The notes under the pieces are model-generated. The model saw nothing but the letters and a program-made list of their open reading frames with translations, had not been told where the DNA came from and searched no databases. Shown in pieces: positions 1 through 9,198 of a stretch of DNA of 34,918 nucleotides. The DNA is from Phycisphaerales bacterium (GTDB lineage: Bacteria; Planctomycetota; Phycisphaerae; WQYP01). Made by a program: the position numbers and the translations under genes. The DNA is taken from NCBI GenBank assembly GCA_009781185.1, contig WQYP01000026.1, positions 1 through 34,918 on the forward strand, given 5' to 3'. The number at the start of each line of letters is the position of its first letter. Positions within the stretch are counted from its first letter, which is position 1.

Positions 1-1
1 C

Positions 2-100
2 ATCAACAACCGCATTGCCTTGGACATGCTGCGTGACGCTCAAATGCCCGGTCGTATCCTGACCACGACTGCCCTGCACACAGAAAGAGCAGCTAAATGA
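2..100 (+). CDS. C-terminal end of an unidentified protein (partial)
   Basis: An open frame enters the window from the left and stops with TGA at 98-100, leaving 32 residues that begin INNRIALDML and end TERAAK. The other two forward frames are not convincingly coding here. No domain can be recognised in so short a tail. It lies in the same orientation as the HTH protein and integrase downstream, so it is probably cargo of the integrative element. Its reality as a gene is moderately likely only. Confidence 0.4.
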   Translation: MNNRIALDMLRDAQMPGRILTTTALHTERAAK

Positions 101-132
101 CCTGTAATGATGCTATAGTCTCATTTTTTTCG

Positions 133-153
133 ACTGGTTTCGGGTAAACCAGT
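133..153. promoter_or_regulatory. Perfect 8-bp inverted repeat in the leader of the excisionase-like gene
   Basis: ACTGGTTT (133-140) and AAACCAGT (146-153) pair perfectly around a CGGGT loop. It lies in the 223-base gap (101-323) between the left gene remnant and the HTH gene. No T tract follows it on either strand, so it does not look like an intrinsic terminator. A binding site for the adjacent small DNA-binding protein is a possible role, but this is inference. Nothing else stands out in the gap. Confidence 0.3.
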
Positions 154-323
154 TCGCATGAAGAACATTTTTTTCCATCCCGAATCGTTTCTGCCCGTGA
201 GGCAGGCGGCGGTGCGCCTTAGCGTTCCCGCCGTGCGGTCGCGAACCGAAGCTGACGCCGGTCGTGAGCCCTATCTGTGTGTTGGTCGTCAAGAAAGTTC
301 TGAGAGCAAGAAGGAGGTTCGTC

Positions 324-584
324 GTGCCTAATAATCCCTCGACCCCATTAGCGAAGCCCGATTCGACGATACCGAGGCTGTCGTTGCGGCCCTCTGACGC
401 GGCGAAGGCGCTGGACATTTCGGAGCGGAAGCTCTTTTCGCTCACCGCCAGCGGCGAGATTCCGTGCGTGAAGTTTGACAACGTCAAACTCTATCGAGTC
501 GCGGCGCTCGAAGAGAGCCTGAGGCGAAAGGAGGAGGAGACGCGTAACGGCTCTTCAGTTCGCGGCAAACGATCAAAATCTTAA
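324..584 (+). CDS. Excisionase-like helix-turn-helix protein (HTH_17 / MerR-type)
   Basis: The product is 86 aa. Residues about 18-65 match the small excisionase-type winged-helix pattern: LSLRPSDAAKALDISERKL, then a wing ending in a Val-Lys-Leu-Tyr-Arg-Val strand that precedes a basic, Glu/Arg-rich tail. Such proteins act as recombination directionality factors or as small repressors of mobile elements. The GTG start at 324 is chosen because AAGGAGG (311-317) sits 6 nt upstream; a longer frame from GTG 264 has no comparable ribosome site. The integrase follows 159 bp downstream on the same strand, the usual pairing in integrative elements. Function is inferred from family and context. Confidence 0.7.
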   Translation: MPNNPSTPLAKPDSTIPRLSLRPSDAAKALDISERKLFSLTASGEIPCVKFDNVKLYRVAALEESLRRKEEETRNGSSVRGKRSKS

Positions 585-743
585 ACAAAAAACGCCGCGA
601 ATCCGTGCAGAGGCTCACTCAGACGCAAGAAAAACGTTACACTCGTGAGCCCGGAATCGGCGTGAAAATTGGTGACGGACATTGCTCCTCCCAAACGACG
701 GAAGGGCAAGCAATCCCAACAGCGAAGCAAAGGACGGTGATGT

Positions 744-2246
744 ATGGCAACGGTATTTCAGCGAAACGGGCGATGGCACGCGAAAATCAAGGACGAACGT
801 GGACGATGGGCGACGCGCTCATGCGGAACCGCAGACAAGGCGACTTCGAAGGCGTGGGCTGCGGATTGGGAAAAGAAGGCGAGGGACGTTCGGGAAGGCC
901 GCGTCGATCCGAAAGCGGAAGCCTACGCATTGGCCGAAGCGACGCCGCTGGCGGAGCATGTGGATGCGTATGCGGCGGATATGGTGGCGAGGGGGGCGTC
1001 CGCGAAGCATTGCCGCAACACGATTCAGCGTGTGCGGAGGGTGATGGAGATCGCGGAGCTTTCGAAATTGAGTGCCATTACGCCGGCGGCGATCAATAAC
1101 GCGGTGAAAGTGCTGCGGGACGGGGGCATGGCGAAGGCCGGATTATGCCACAATCTCCGGGCGGTGAAGATGTTCTCGCGCTGGCTGTGGCGCAATGGGA
1201 AGATGCGCGATGACGCCTTGGCCAGCGTCAAGGTGGGCACCGTGCAGAAATCAGAGCGCGTGCGGAGGCGGCGAGCTTTGAGTCGGGAAGAATTTGCGGT
1301 ACTGCTGGCGACGATTGAGAAGGCAGAGGTTTCGTTTTGCATGAGCGGGTCGGAACGGGCAATGCTCTACAAGGCTGCGGTGGGGACGGGACTGCGTGTC
1401 AAAGAACTGGCGAGTTTGACACCGGAGCGTTTCGACCTTGAAGCGGAAGGTGGGCCGGCAGTGAGGGTGGTGGCGGCATACTCCAAACGGCGGAGAGACG
1501 ATCGGCAACCCATCACGGTGGACTTAGCGGAGGCTCTGGCGGTCTGGCTCAAGGGCAAGCCAGCGAAGTCGCCGGTGTTCAACCTGCCGTCTTCAGAACA
1601 CACGGCGGAAATGTTCCGGGCAGATGTTCGATTGGCCAGAGCGAAGTGGATACGTGCCGTGGCTGACCGGAAAGAACGGCGGGAGCGGCGTAAGAGCGAC
1701 TTTCTGGCAGTAGAGGACAAGAGCGGAGCACGACTGGACTTCCACGCCCTGCGGCACACGTACATAACATGGATTGTCAGCTCTGGTGCGGCGGTGAGCG
1801 TGGTGCAGGCGATGGCCCGTCACTCCACGCCAACACTGACCTTCGGCGTCTACTCACACGTAACCCTCGCCGACGAAAGCCGGGCGCTGGCGGCGTTGCC
1901 GGTGTTCGGAACGCCCAAACCGACGACAGAGAAGAACATTCTGCGTGCGACGGGAACAGACGACGTTTCACCCCACCAAACGAACACCGAAACAAGCGCA
2001 CCACGGGCGCACCAAATTGGACGCGAGAACGTGCGAACTGGTGCGAATGAGTGCAATTATGGAGCCATGTTGAGACTTGCTCCAAGCATCGACGAAACCC
2101 CTGAATTTACGGGGTCTGGCGAGTTGTTGCGAGTTGGTGCGGGAATAAGCGATACAGGCCGGAGCGGGATTCGAACCCGCGACAAACGGATTTGCAATCC
2201 GCCCCATTGGTCCACTCTGGCATCCGGCCGAACAAAGAAATTGTAG
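744..2246 (+). CDS. Tyrosine recombinase / phage-type integrase
   Basis: This 500-aa protein has an N-terminal SAM-like core-binding domain (about residues 65-165) and a catalytic domain (about 175-380). All six catalytic positions are visible: R218 in TGLRVKEL, K248, H334 and R337 in HALRH, H360 and the nucleophile Y370 in GVYSHV. It cuts and rejoins DNA at att sites. The last ~30 residues (GIRTRDKRICNP onward) are the antisense translation of the tRNA-Cys gene at 2156-2229, so the reading frame crosses the attachment site and its C-terminus is encoded by the target chromosome. Residues about 385-470 are a low-complexity linker. The start at 744 has only a weak ribosome site (AAGGACGG). Confidence 0.9.
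   Translation: MATVFQRNGRWHAKIKDERGRWATRSCGTADKATSKAWAADWEKKARDVREGRVDPKAEAYALAEATPLAEHVDAYAADMVARGASAKHCRNTIQRVRRVMEIAELSKLSAITPAAINNAVKVLRDGGMAKAGLCHNLRAVKMFSRWLWRNGKMRDDALASVKVGTVQKSERVRRRRALSREEFAVLLATIEKAEVSFCMSGSERAMLYKAAVGTGLRVKELASLTPERFDLEAEGGPAVRVVAAYSKRRRDDRQPITVDLAEALAVWLKGKPAKSPVFNLPSSEHTAEMFRADVRLARAKWIRAVADRKERRERRKSDFLAVEDKSGARLDFHALRHTYITWIVSSGAAVSVVQAMARHSTPTLTFGVYSHVTLADESRALAALPVFGTPKPTTEKNILRATGTDDVSPHQTNTETSAPRAHQIGRENVRTGANECNYGAMLRLAPSIDETPEFTGSGELLRVGAGISDTGRSGIRTRDKRICNPPHWSTLASGRTKKL
2156..2229 (-). tRNA. tRNA-Cys (anticodon GCA)
   Basis: Read on the reverse strand the gene is 74 nt including the discriminator base. A 7-bp acceptor stem (GGCCGGA with TCCGGCC) closes it. 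The anticodon arm CGGATT-GCA-AATCCG gives anticodon GCA, and the T arm is GCGGG-TTCGAAT-CCCGC. The discriminator is U, as expected for tRNA-Cys, and no CCA is encoded. Its 3' end faces the integrase gene, so it is very likely the attachment site of the element on the left. Confidence 0.93.
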
Positions 2247-2344
2247 CGTATCCGTGTGAAAATAAACAGCATGAAGAAAATTCGAATTTCGAGTTTAACT
2301 CTTTTCTGATAGTCTGACCCAAGGATATTCACATGGAGGTACTC

Positions 2345-4585
2345 ATGTTCAAAATCCGGCTGTTGGCTGTCCTGCTGGTTGTTGTGTGTTTCGTCTCTGT
2401 TGCGTGTGGTCAGACCACGACTTGGCAGCCGGTTGGCTTGTGCGGCGGCGGCGGAATGTTCAATCCGGTCATCAGTCCGGCGGATCCGAAAACGGCCATG
2501 ATCCACTGCGATATGAGTGATGTGTTCCTGACGCACGACAACGGCCAATCGTGGGAGATGGTCCATACCGCACAACTTCGCTCGAATACGCGCTGCAGAG
2601 GCGCATTCCATCCGACGGATGTGAATATCATCATTTCTCCGGGCGGATCGAGCACGCTGAAGATCACCCACGACGGCGGCAAGACGTGGCAGGAACTGGC
2701 AAAATTCAACGAGGCGCTCGTGGGGCGGGTTGTGATGAATCCTGACAATCCCGAGCAAATGTTGGTGGGCGTGGGAAAAACAACGCGGTACTCCATCGAC
2801 GGCGGGAAAACGTGGCGGGAATGCAAGGATGTTCGCGGCGCGATCGTGAACGCTTATTTCATCAAGGAAACCTGTTATCTTGCGACGGAAGAAGGCGTTT
2901 ATTGCTCGGGCAACCTAGGCGGTTCGTGGCTCAAATTTTCCGACGAGTTGCAGGGCCTCCGCGGTTTTACCGGTGGTACGAAGGACGGGATAACCACGCT
3001 CTACTGCACGGTGCCGGGAAAGGATCAGGAAGGTAAATATGTTGGTGGGATTTATCGTTGGCGGACGGGCGATACGGCGTGGCAATCGGTGATGGGGACG
3101 GGATTGAATATGGATATTAAGCCGTTTGACAAGTGGGCGCATTATTCGGTGGCGCAATATTTCGATGTGGTCACGACCGATCTTGCACCCGAGACGGTGT
3201 ACGTGAGCAGCGCCAACACCGGCATACCGCCGCCGCACCATGCAACCGTCTATCGCTCCGATGACGCCGGCAAAACCTGGCGAGCCACCTTCTACGGCGA
3301 CCCGCGTTACCCCGGATGTAATGTTGAAAAATCGTACATGACTGCTGAGGATGGACAGTTTTATCAGCACATTGGCGAGTTGGCGATCAATCCGCGCGAT
3401 CCGGAACATGTGCTGCAGGTGGAAGGCTCGTGGACGTATTACACGCTCGACGGCGGCAAGTCGTGGCAATCCACCAGCGGCAGCGCCGTAGGTGAGCCGC
3501 AACATAACGCCGCGTGGCAAAACAGCGGACTGGTAGTCACCACAACCTGGCATTATTACATCGATCCACATCAGTCCAACCGTCATTACATCTGTTATAC
3601 CGACATCGGTTTTGCAAGATCGCTGGACGCGGGCAAGACGTGGATCTGGTGGGCACACGCGGATTCCTCGCCGTGGCGGAATACCTGCTACGACGTGGCG
3701 TTCGATCCGGAAATCCCCGGCAAAATGTGGGGGGCTTTCTCCAATCTGCACGACATCCCCAACGACAACGTGATCAGCGAACGGCACAATAGACCCTCTT
3801 CGCGCGTCGGCGGCGTGTGCGTGTCGAACGATTTCGCGGACACGTGGACGGTGGTCAAAGGCGAATTGCCTGTGTTGCCCTGCACCAGCTTGGTGCTGGA
3901 TGCGAAATCGCCCAAGAACGCTCGCACGCTTTATGCAACGTTTTTCAGTGAGCGTACAGGCGTAGGAGGCGGGGTTTACAAGTCGGTCGATGACGGGAAA
4001 ACGTGGACCGCGAAGAATAAGGGCCTGGGCGATGCGACGAACATGCGGGCGTATCGGATTTCGATTCATCCCGACGGAACGCTGTTCTGCGTGATCACGG
4101 CATTGACGGAAAACAATCGCAAATTCCAGCAACCGGGCGCAGGCTTGTATCGTTCGACGGACGGGGCGGAATCGTGGCAATGCATCAGCGGGAGTATCCC
4201 GGCACTCTGGCCGAAGGATTTCACCGTCGATCCGCAAAACAGCAAGATCGTGTATCTGGGACTGTCGGATGCGAACGGCGAAAAGTGCGGCGGACTGTAT
4301 CGCACGAAGGACGGCGGCAAGTCGTGGAACCTGCTCACACGCAACGGCCCGCAACATTTCGGCGCTTATCTGCATCCGTCACGCCCCGGCTGGATTTATG
4401 CGACGCTCTGCGAAAACTCGCCGGACTACGGACTGTTTCTCTCGAAGGATGACGGCAAGACGTTCAAGCCTGTTCGCGGGATGCCCTTCGACAATGCGAT
4501 GCGTGTGACGTTTGATCCCGCGGACGCCAACACGATTTATGTGAGCACCTTCGGCGGCAGCGTGTGGAAAGGACCGGCAGAGTGA
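2345..4585 (+). CDS. Secreted BNR-repeat beta-propeller protein (sortilin/VPS10-like, exo-alpha-sialidase-type fold)
   Basis: The product is 746 aa. A signal peptide is clear at the N-terminus: MFKIR followed by a hydrophobic stretch ending VSVACGQ. The Cys could be a weak lipobox, otherwise cleavage falls near the Gln. At least seven BNR/Asp-box motifs of the Ser-x-Asp-x-Gly-x-Thr-Trp type are spread along the protein (SDDAGKTW, DGGKSW, VDDGKTW, TDGAESW, KDGGKSW, KDDGKTF), predicting one or two beta-propellers. Related proteins are glycosidases, xyloglucanases or structural propellers; no catalytic residues can be assigned, so the substrate is unknown. ATG 2345 is preferred because GGAGG (2335-2339) lies 5 nt upstream. 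An ATG at 2333 with AAGGA upstream is the alternative. Confidence 0.82.
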   Translation: MFKIRLLAVLLVVVCFVSVACGQTTTWQPVGLCGGGGMFNPVISPADPKTAMIHCDMSDVFLTHDNGQSWEMVHTAQLRSNTRCRGAFHPTDVNIIISPGGSSTLKITHDGGKTWQELAKFNEALVGRVVMNPDNPEQMLVGVGKTTRYSIDGGKTWRECKDVRGAIVNAYFIKETCYLATEEGVYCSGNLGGSWLKFSDELQGLRGFTGGTKDGITTLYCTVPGKDQEGKYVGGIYRWRTGDTAWQSVMGTGLNMDIKPFDKWAHYSVAQYFDVVTTDLAPETVYVSSANTGIPPPHHATVYRSDDAGKTWRATFYGDPRYPGCNVEKSYMTAEDGQFYQHIGELAINPRDPEHVLQVEGSWTYYTLDGGKSWQSTSGSAVGEPQHNAAWQNSGLVVTTTWHYYIDPHQSNRHYICYTDIGFARSLDAGKTWIWWAHADSSPWRNTCYDVAFDPEIPGKMWGAFSNLHDIPNDNVISERHNRPSSRVGGVCVSNDFADTWTVVKGELPVLPCTSLVLDAKSPKNARTLYATFFSERTGVGGGVYKSVDDGKTWTAKNKGLGDATNMRAYRISIHPDGTLFCVITALTENNRKFQQPGAGLYRSTDGAESWQCISGSIPALWPKDFTVDPQNSKIVYLGLSDANGEKCGGLYRTKDGGKSWNLLTRNGPQHFGAYLHPSRPGWIYATLCENSPDYGLFLSKDDGKTFKPVRGMPFDNAMRVTFDPADANTIYVSTFGGSVWKGPAE

Positions 4586-4639
4586 CGACGGGAATTAGCC
4601 ACAGACACCCCCAAACGTAATGTTGTATACTGACAGACT

Positions 4640-7237
4640 ATGTTCCTCGTTGCTGACATTCAGCTCGAATTCCTCAGCCAGAGTTTCTGGTGGATCGCCA
4701 TCGTCGGCATCGCCGGAATCGCCCTGCTGATTCACGCATTCCTGCTGCGTCGGGACACGCCATCGCCGCCGGGTGCCACGGGGCTGCGCAGTTCGCAGAC
4801 CCGTGCTGGTAGCCGCACATCGGCAATCGCCGCGGTCCCGGAGCGGCTCACGCTGCTGGGATTCCCGCTCTCCTGGGTCGCCGCGATTATCGCCATCGCC
4901 GCGATGTTGCTGACGATCCCGGTCGCCATGCTCAATCCCGCACTCGGCCACGGCCCGTTAGCGATGTCCTGGACGCTGCTCGTGCTGATCGTCGCCGTCT
5001 ATCTTTTTTATCGCCGCGTTTATCACTACCTGCCGCGAGTCCGCATGGTCACGCTCTTCGCCCTGCGAACGCTGGGCATGATCACGCTGACCATGCTGCT
5101 CTTCCAGCCGGTGCTGGGCTTCATCAAAACGCCGGAAAGTCGCTCGAAGCTTGCGATCATCGTCGACGCCTCCGGCTCGATGAGTTATTCCGACGCCCCC
5201 AATCAGCCCAACCGCTACCGCCAGGCTGCCATCGCCGTGCAAAACACGCTGGTCCCGCGTCTAGAGAAAAATTTCGACCTCCAGATTTTCGCCTACGACG
5301 GCAAACACTCCGCTCCGCTCAAATCCTCTGACGAACTCGACCAGATCGCTCCCAACGGCGAATCGACCGACCTCGGAGCCGCCATGGCCCTGGCCGCCAA
5401 CGCCACCCAGGCCGTCCTGATTTCCGACGGCATCCACAACGGCACCACCACCATCGACGCCGAACTCGGCAGCATCACGATTCCCGTGCACACCGTGCGA
5501 GTCGGCAGTTCGGATGTCGAGCCCTCGACGGTGCCGGACATTGCCGTGGTCGCTGTCGAAGGCCCGCAGACTGCGACGGTCAACAACCTCGTCACACTGA
5601 CCGCCTCGATCAAGTCGACAGCCCTCTCGGACCGCACGATCAAGGTGATCCTCCAAACACCGACGGAAGCGGGAGCAGAAGGAGGGGGGGGCGGAACGGT
5701 TTTGGACGAACAGCGTTTGGTCCTCCGTTCCGGCCCGACGCCGCAGACCGTGCAGCTCAAGTTCACGCCGGACAAGGTCGGCCGAACGACAGTTCGCGTC
5801 CGAGTCCCCGTAGACCCCGGCGAACGCTCCGAAGCGAACAACCAGCAGGATTTCCCCTTACTGATAACGGACCCGAAACTGGCCGTGCTCTACATCGAAG
5901 GCCGCGTTCGCCCGGAGGTCGGACCGTTGCGGCGGATGCTCGATCAGGACCCAAACGTCAGCGCCATCTCGATGGTGCAGATGCAGGCCGGCAAATTTGA
6001 ATTGCGTGGCACAAAACCCGGCGATGATCTCAAAGGCCTCCCCACAACACTGGCACAATGGAAGCGATTCAAAGTCATCATCCTCGGCGACCTCGACGCC
6101 TCCTTCCTGAGCCCCCAACAACAAAAAGATCTGGAGCAAGCCGTCCGCGAAGGCTCCGGCCTGCTGATGATCGGCGGCCAAAATTCCTTCGCCCCCGGCG
6201 GCTGGGGAAACACAACACTGGCAACACTTCTGCCGGTCTCGCTCGATCGCGTACAACCGCCGCAGTTGGACACCAAATTCGTCCCGCAGCTCACCGCCGC
6301 CGGCAACGTTCATCCGATCTTCCGCAACATCACGCAATTTTTCATCGCCCCTGACGGCCGCAAAGGGGGGGGGCCATCGCAGCAAATGCCCGAACTCGAC
6401 GGCTGCGTCGCACTCGCCGCCCCCAAACCCGGTGCCGTCGTCCTGGCTGTTCATCCCACCGACAAAATCAACGGCGCCCTCGCAACGGTCCTGGCCGTCC
6501 AGCAATTCGGCCAAGGCCGCACCGCCGCCTTCGCCGCCGACACCACCTGGCATTGGAACCTGTTCCTCCGCGCCATGGAAAAAGATTCCCCCTACAACCG
6601 TTTCTGGGGCCAGATGGTCCGCTGGCTCGCCTCCCACGAAGACCTCCAAAAAAAGACAGGCCCTTCCGTCACCGCCATGCTCGCCAAAGAACGCTACGAA
6701 GCCGGCGAACCCGTCACCCTACGCGCCGCCGTCACCGACAAGGAAGGCCAATCCACCAATTACGCCACCGTCAGGGCCGAAGTCACCGGCCCCGACGGCA
6801 AAACCTCGCAAGTACCCCTCACCGCAAAGTCCGCCCCCGGTTCTGCCAGCGGTTCGTCCGACACAGTAGGCATCTACGAAGCCGTGTACCATCCTAAAAT
6901 GTCCGCCACCTACACCGTGACCTTCAAAGCCACCAAAGACAAATCCGACCTCGGCAAAGACCAAACCACCCTGGTCGTACTCGCCGCCGCATCGGAAAAA
7001 GAAGTCCTCGCCGCCCAGCCGCAGATCTTGCAACTGATCAGCCACACCACGCACGCACGCCACATAGAACTCGCCGCCGTCACCTCTCTGGCCGACACAC
7101 TCGCCGCCTCGCTTCCCCCGGCCGCGATTGCCACCAAAACCACTTTCCCGCTCTACCACAACCGCATTTTCTTCTTCGCCTTCATCGCCTGTTTCGCAAC
7201 CGAGTGGTTCCTGCGACGAAAGTGGCAACTACAATAA
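4640..7237 (+). CDS. VWA-domain membrane protein with a glutamine-amidotransferase-like domain
   Basis: The 865-aa protein starts with four hydrophobic segments in the first ~165 residues, as in BatA-type membrane proteins. A von Willebrand A domain follows, with the MIDAS motif DASGSMS near residue 172, a downstream Thr in GESTDLG (~242) and VLISDG (~260). A Rossmann-like GATase1-type domain lies at about 475-640 (FKVIILGDLD, LLMIGGQNSF). An Ig-like region and a final membrane helix (IFFFAFIACF) end the protein. Related planctomycete proteins are of unknown role; metal-dependent protein binding at the membrane surface is expected. No MoxR ATPase partner is in the window. Two coding G tracts, 8 G (5684-5691) and 9 G (6365-6373), keep the frame. 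The ribosome site is weak. Confidence 0.8.
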   Translation: MFLVADIQLEFLSQSFWWIAIVGIAGIALLIHAFLLRRDTPSPPGATGLRSSQTRAGSRTSAIAAVPERLTLLGFPLSWVAAIIAIAAMLLTIPVAMLNPALGHGPLAMSWTLLVLIVAVYLFYRRVYHYLPRVRMVTLFALRTLGMITLTMLLFQPVLGFIKTPESRSKLAIIVDASGSMSYSDAPNQPNRYRQAAIAVQNTLVPRLEKNFDLQIFAYDGKHSAPLKSSDELDQIAPNGESTDLGAAMALAANATQAVLISDGIHNGTTTIDAELGSITIPVHTVRVGSSDVEPSTVPDIAVVAVEGPQTATVNNLVTLTASIKSTALSDRTIKVILQTPTEAGAEGGGGGTVLDEQRLVLRSGPTPQTVQLKFTPDKVGRTTVRVRVPVDPGERSEANNQQDFPLLITDPKLAVLYIEGRVRPEVGPLRRMLDQDPNVSAISMVQMQAGKFELRGTKPGDDLKGLPTTLAQWKRFKVIILGDLDASFLSPQQQKDLEQAVREGSGLLMIGGQNSFAPGGWGNTTLATLLPVSLDRVQPPQLDTKFVPQLTAAGNVHPIFRNITQFFIAPDGRKGGGPSQQMPELDGCVALAAPKPGAVVLAVHPTDKINGALATVLAVQQFGQGRTAAFAADTTWHWNLFLRAMEKDSPYNRFWGQMVRWLASHEDLQKKTGPSVTAMLAKERYEAGEPVTLRAAVTDKEGQSTNYATVRAEVTGPDGKTSQVPLTAKSAPGSASGSSDTVGIYEAVYHPKMSATYTVTFKATKDKSDLGKDQTTLVVLAAASEKEVLAAQPQILQLISHTTHARHIELAAVTSLADTLAASLPPAAIATKTTFPLYHNRIFFFAFIACFATEWFLRRKWQLQ

Positions 7238-7278
7238 CGTAAGTAAGTGTTGTTGACGGGCGGGCATGAAAAAGGCAA

Positions 7279-7312
7279 CCCACGGCGGCGCGGCATCGCC
7301 GCTTGCCGTGGG
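7279..7312. terminator. GC-rich hairpin between convergent genes, probable bidirectional terminator
   Basis: CCCACGGC (7279-7286) pairs with GCCGTGGG (7305-7312), with further GGCG/CGCC pairing inside. It lies between the stop of the VWA gene and the stop of the reverse-strand permease gene, where termination is needed in both directions. There is no clear U tract, so the role rests on position and structure. Confidence 0.4.
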
Positions 7313-7341
7313 CTAAAAGCTGCGGCCCCTACCGGGGCCGA

Positions 7342-7370
7342 GCGGCATGCAAGCATGCCGGCTAAATAGT
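7342..7370 (+). repeat. Dispersed palindromic repeat, family F1, copy 1
   Basis: The core CGGCATGCAAGCATGCCG is a palindrome followed by GCTAAATAGT. Other copies are at 14467-14496, 25671-25696 and 28480-28508. Here it abuts a copy of the F2 repeat (7370-7394), in a convergent intergenic space. The size and spread are REP-like; no transposase is in the window. Confidence 0.8.
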
Positions 7371-7394
7371 CGCTCCCTTACGGTCGCGGCTCTG
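7370..7394 (+). repeat. Dispersed repeat, family F2, single arm
   Basis: This 25-base unit, with core ACGGTCGCGGCTCTG, differs by 1-2 bases from the two arms of the palindrome inside the transporter fusion gene (11556-11580 and 11609-11633). It directly follows the F1 copy, so the two families form a composite here. Confidence 0.75.
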
Positions 7395-7413
7395 ATGATT
7401 CGCGGGCAGGATT

Positions 7414-9198
7414 TTACCGTCCGCCGAGGCCGGAGATGGCGATGCCGCGGATGAAGTAACGTTGGAAGATGAAGAACAGGGCGATGATAGGGAGTGTCAT
7501 GACGAAGGCGCCGGCCATGATGAGGGAGTTGTTGGTGCCGGAGACAAGGTTGAACTTGTAGAGGCCGAAGGCGAGGTTGTAGAGGCGTTCGTCGTTGAGG
7601 TAGATGAGGGGGCCCATGAAGTTGTTCCAGGAGGCCATGAAGGCGAAGATCGCGACGGTGACGAGCGTGGGGCGGATGAGTGGGAGCATGATGTGCCAGT
7701 AGATGCCGAAGAAGCCGCAGCCGTCGATTCGGGCGGCGTCTTCGAGTTCTTTCGGGATGGAGAGGAAGAATTGTCGCATCATGAAGATGTAGAAAGCGGA
7801 GCCGAAGGCGGCGCCGACCCAAAGGGGGTAGAGGGTGTTGTACCAGCCGATGGATTTGTGGATGAGGAAAACGGGGATCATGGTGACTTGTGCGGGGATC
7901 ATCATGGTGGCCAGGAGGATGCCGAAGAAGATATTGCGGCCGGGGAAGTCGATGCGGGCGAAAGCGTAGGCGGAAAGCGATGAACCGAAGGTGGTCAGGA
8001 GGATGGTGAGAATGGCTAAGGATAGAGATGTGGTAATGTATCTCGCGATGGGGACCTGGCGGAACGCGGTGAGATAATTGCGGGCGATCTTGGCGTACCA
8101 GGCGCCGAGCTGATTGGTCGGCTGGATGGTGAAGGTAACGGAGAAGTTGGGGGTAGTGGAGGGACCGGTGTCTTGGAGGAGGAAGAAACTGCGGCCGGAG
8201 ATCGGAGGGGATTCCTTGCTAGGGGGGGGGGGGAGGCGGACTTCGAGTTCCTGCCAACGGTTCCAGGCGGGGGGAAGGGTTTCGGCGAGTTGATATTGGC
8301 GGCCGTTCAAGGTGATGAGGAGATTAACGCGGCCCCAGGATTGATCGGGACGATAGAATATGTAAATGCGATCGATGAGGGAGGATTCGTCGGCTTGCAG
8401 TTGGGGGAGGTGGGTGTACGAGGAAAGCCCAGGGACTGCAGTTCCTGGGCTTGATATCGCGGGGGTTGATGTGGGATAGGTGGGCGTCATGGTGGCGCTG
8501 ACGGGAGCATGATCGGGCGAGTCGTAAGAAAGGAGGACGGCCTGTTGACCGGGCTTGATGGCGGGCGGGGCGAGCGGAATGGTGGAGGCGTTAGCGGTGA
8601 TGGCTCGCCAATTGGGGCCGGAGCCGGCGAAACGCTTGGAGTAGTCAGACAGGCGAACGGTCACATCGCCCAACACCAAACGTGGCATGAATTCCTCGAA
8701 AGCGTCCCTGATTTTATCGTCGGTGATGAGGGCGGGAACCTCGGCCAGCATGGCGGAAGCGCCCTGTTGGCGAGCAACGTCGGAGATACGCGACAGCACG
8801 ACGGAGCCGACGACGTTGGTGAGGGCGTCGACCGCGGCGGCTCGCCCACCACCGTCCGCGTTGCTGAAGGCGATTTGAATGATTGCCTGTTCGCCCCACC
8901 ACTTATCAACGGCCCGTCGGATTTGCTCACGAAAAGGCGATTCAAAAGTCTGCCAGATGTCGTGATTGATGCCGACGGGCCGCTTGATTTCGTGACGAGT
9001 GTCCGGCTCGACGTAAGGTGATTTGGCACGTGGAATCGGCGTCTTGGGGAACATGGAAAATTGCTCGATGCCCAGAGCCATCTCCTCTTCCATCTTGACG
9101 GAGGTGCAGATCATGTTGATATATGGCAATGCAAAAATAATCGAGCCGACGATCAGGACGGCAAAGAGAAGAGTCTTTTGTGAAAATGATCGAGTCAT
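7414..9198 (-). CDS. MalG-type ABC transporter permease (CUT1 family) with a large extracytoplasmic insertion
   Basis: This is a 594-aa inner-membrane permease subunit, expected to import a carbohydrate. One membrane helix lies at about residues 8-28. The remaining helices lie after about residue 387. The EAA loop that contacts the ATPase is at about 484-508 (ELEDAARIDGCGFFGIYWHI). Roughly 350 residues between the first and second helices are extra; ordinary MalG-like permeases are about 280-300 aa in total. The later part of the insertion (about 260-350) looks beta-rich. ATG 9198 is chosen because upstream sequence in frame has no family resemblance. A 12-base C tract on the coding strand (8222-8233) encodes a Pro run. 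It lies downstream of the binding-protein/permease fusion; no ATPase gene is in the window. Confidence 0.87.
   Translation of the reverse strand: MTRSFSQKTLLFAVLIVGSIIFALPYINMICTSVKMEEEMALGIEQFSMFPKTPIPRAKSPYVEPDTRHEIKRPVGINHDIWQTFESPFREQIRRAVDKWWGEQAIIQIAFSNADGGGRAAAVDALTNVVGSVVLSRISDVARQQGASAMLAEVPALITDDKIRDAFEEFMPRLVLGDVTVRLSDYSKRFAGSGPNWRAITANASTIPLAPPAIKPGQQAVLLSYDSPDHAPVSATMTPTYPTSTPAISSPGTAVPGLSSYTHLPQLQADESSLIDRIYIFYRPDQSWGRVNLLITLNGRQYQLAETLPPAWNRWQELEVRLPPPPSKESPPISGRSFFLLQDTGPSTTPNFSVTFTIQPTNQLGAWYAKIARNYLTAFRQVPIARYITTSLSLAILTILLTTFGSSLSAYAFARIDFPGRNIFFGILLATMMIPAQVTMIPVFLIHKSIGWYNTLYPLWVGAAFGSAFYIFMMRQFFLSIPKELEDAARIDGCGFFGIYWHIMLPLIRPTLVTVAIFAFMASWNNFMGPLIYLNDERLYNLAFGLYKFNLVSGTNNSLIMAGAFVMTLPIIALFFIFQRYFIRGIAISGLGGR

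Noticed and set aside
133..153. Hairpin as an intrinsic terminator
   Set aside because: The T run precedes the hairpin on the forward strand and no T tract follows it on either strand.
605..1099. Forward open frame overlapping the start of the integrase
   Set aside because: It is Gly/Arg-rich without domains and overlaps the integrase N-terminal domain in another frame.
2915..4375. Long open frame (486 codons) on the reverse strand of the BNR gene
   Set aside because: It is a shadow of the GC-rich BNR coding sequence; its product is Arg/His-rich without domains, while the forward frame has clear motifs.
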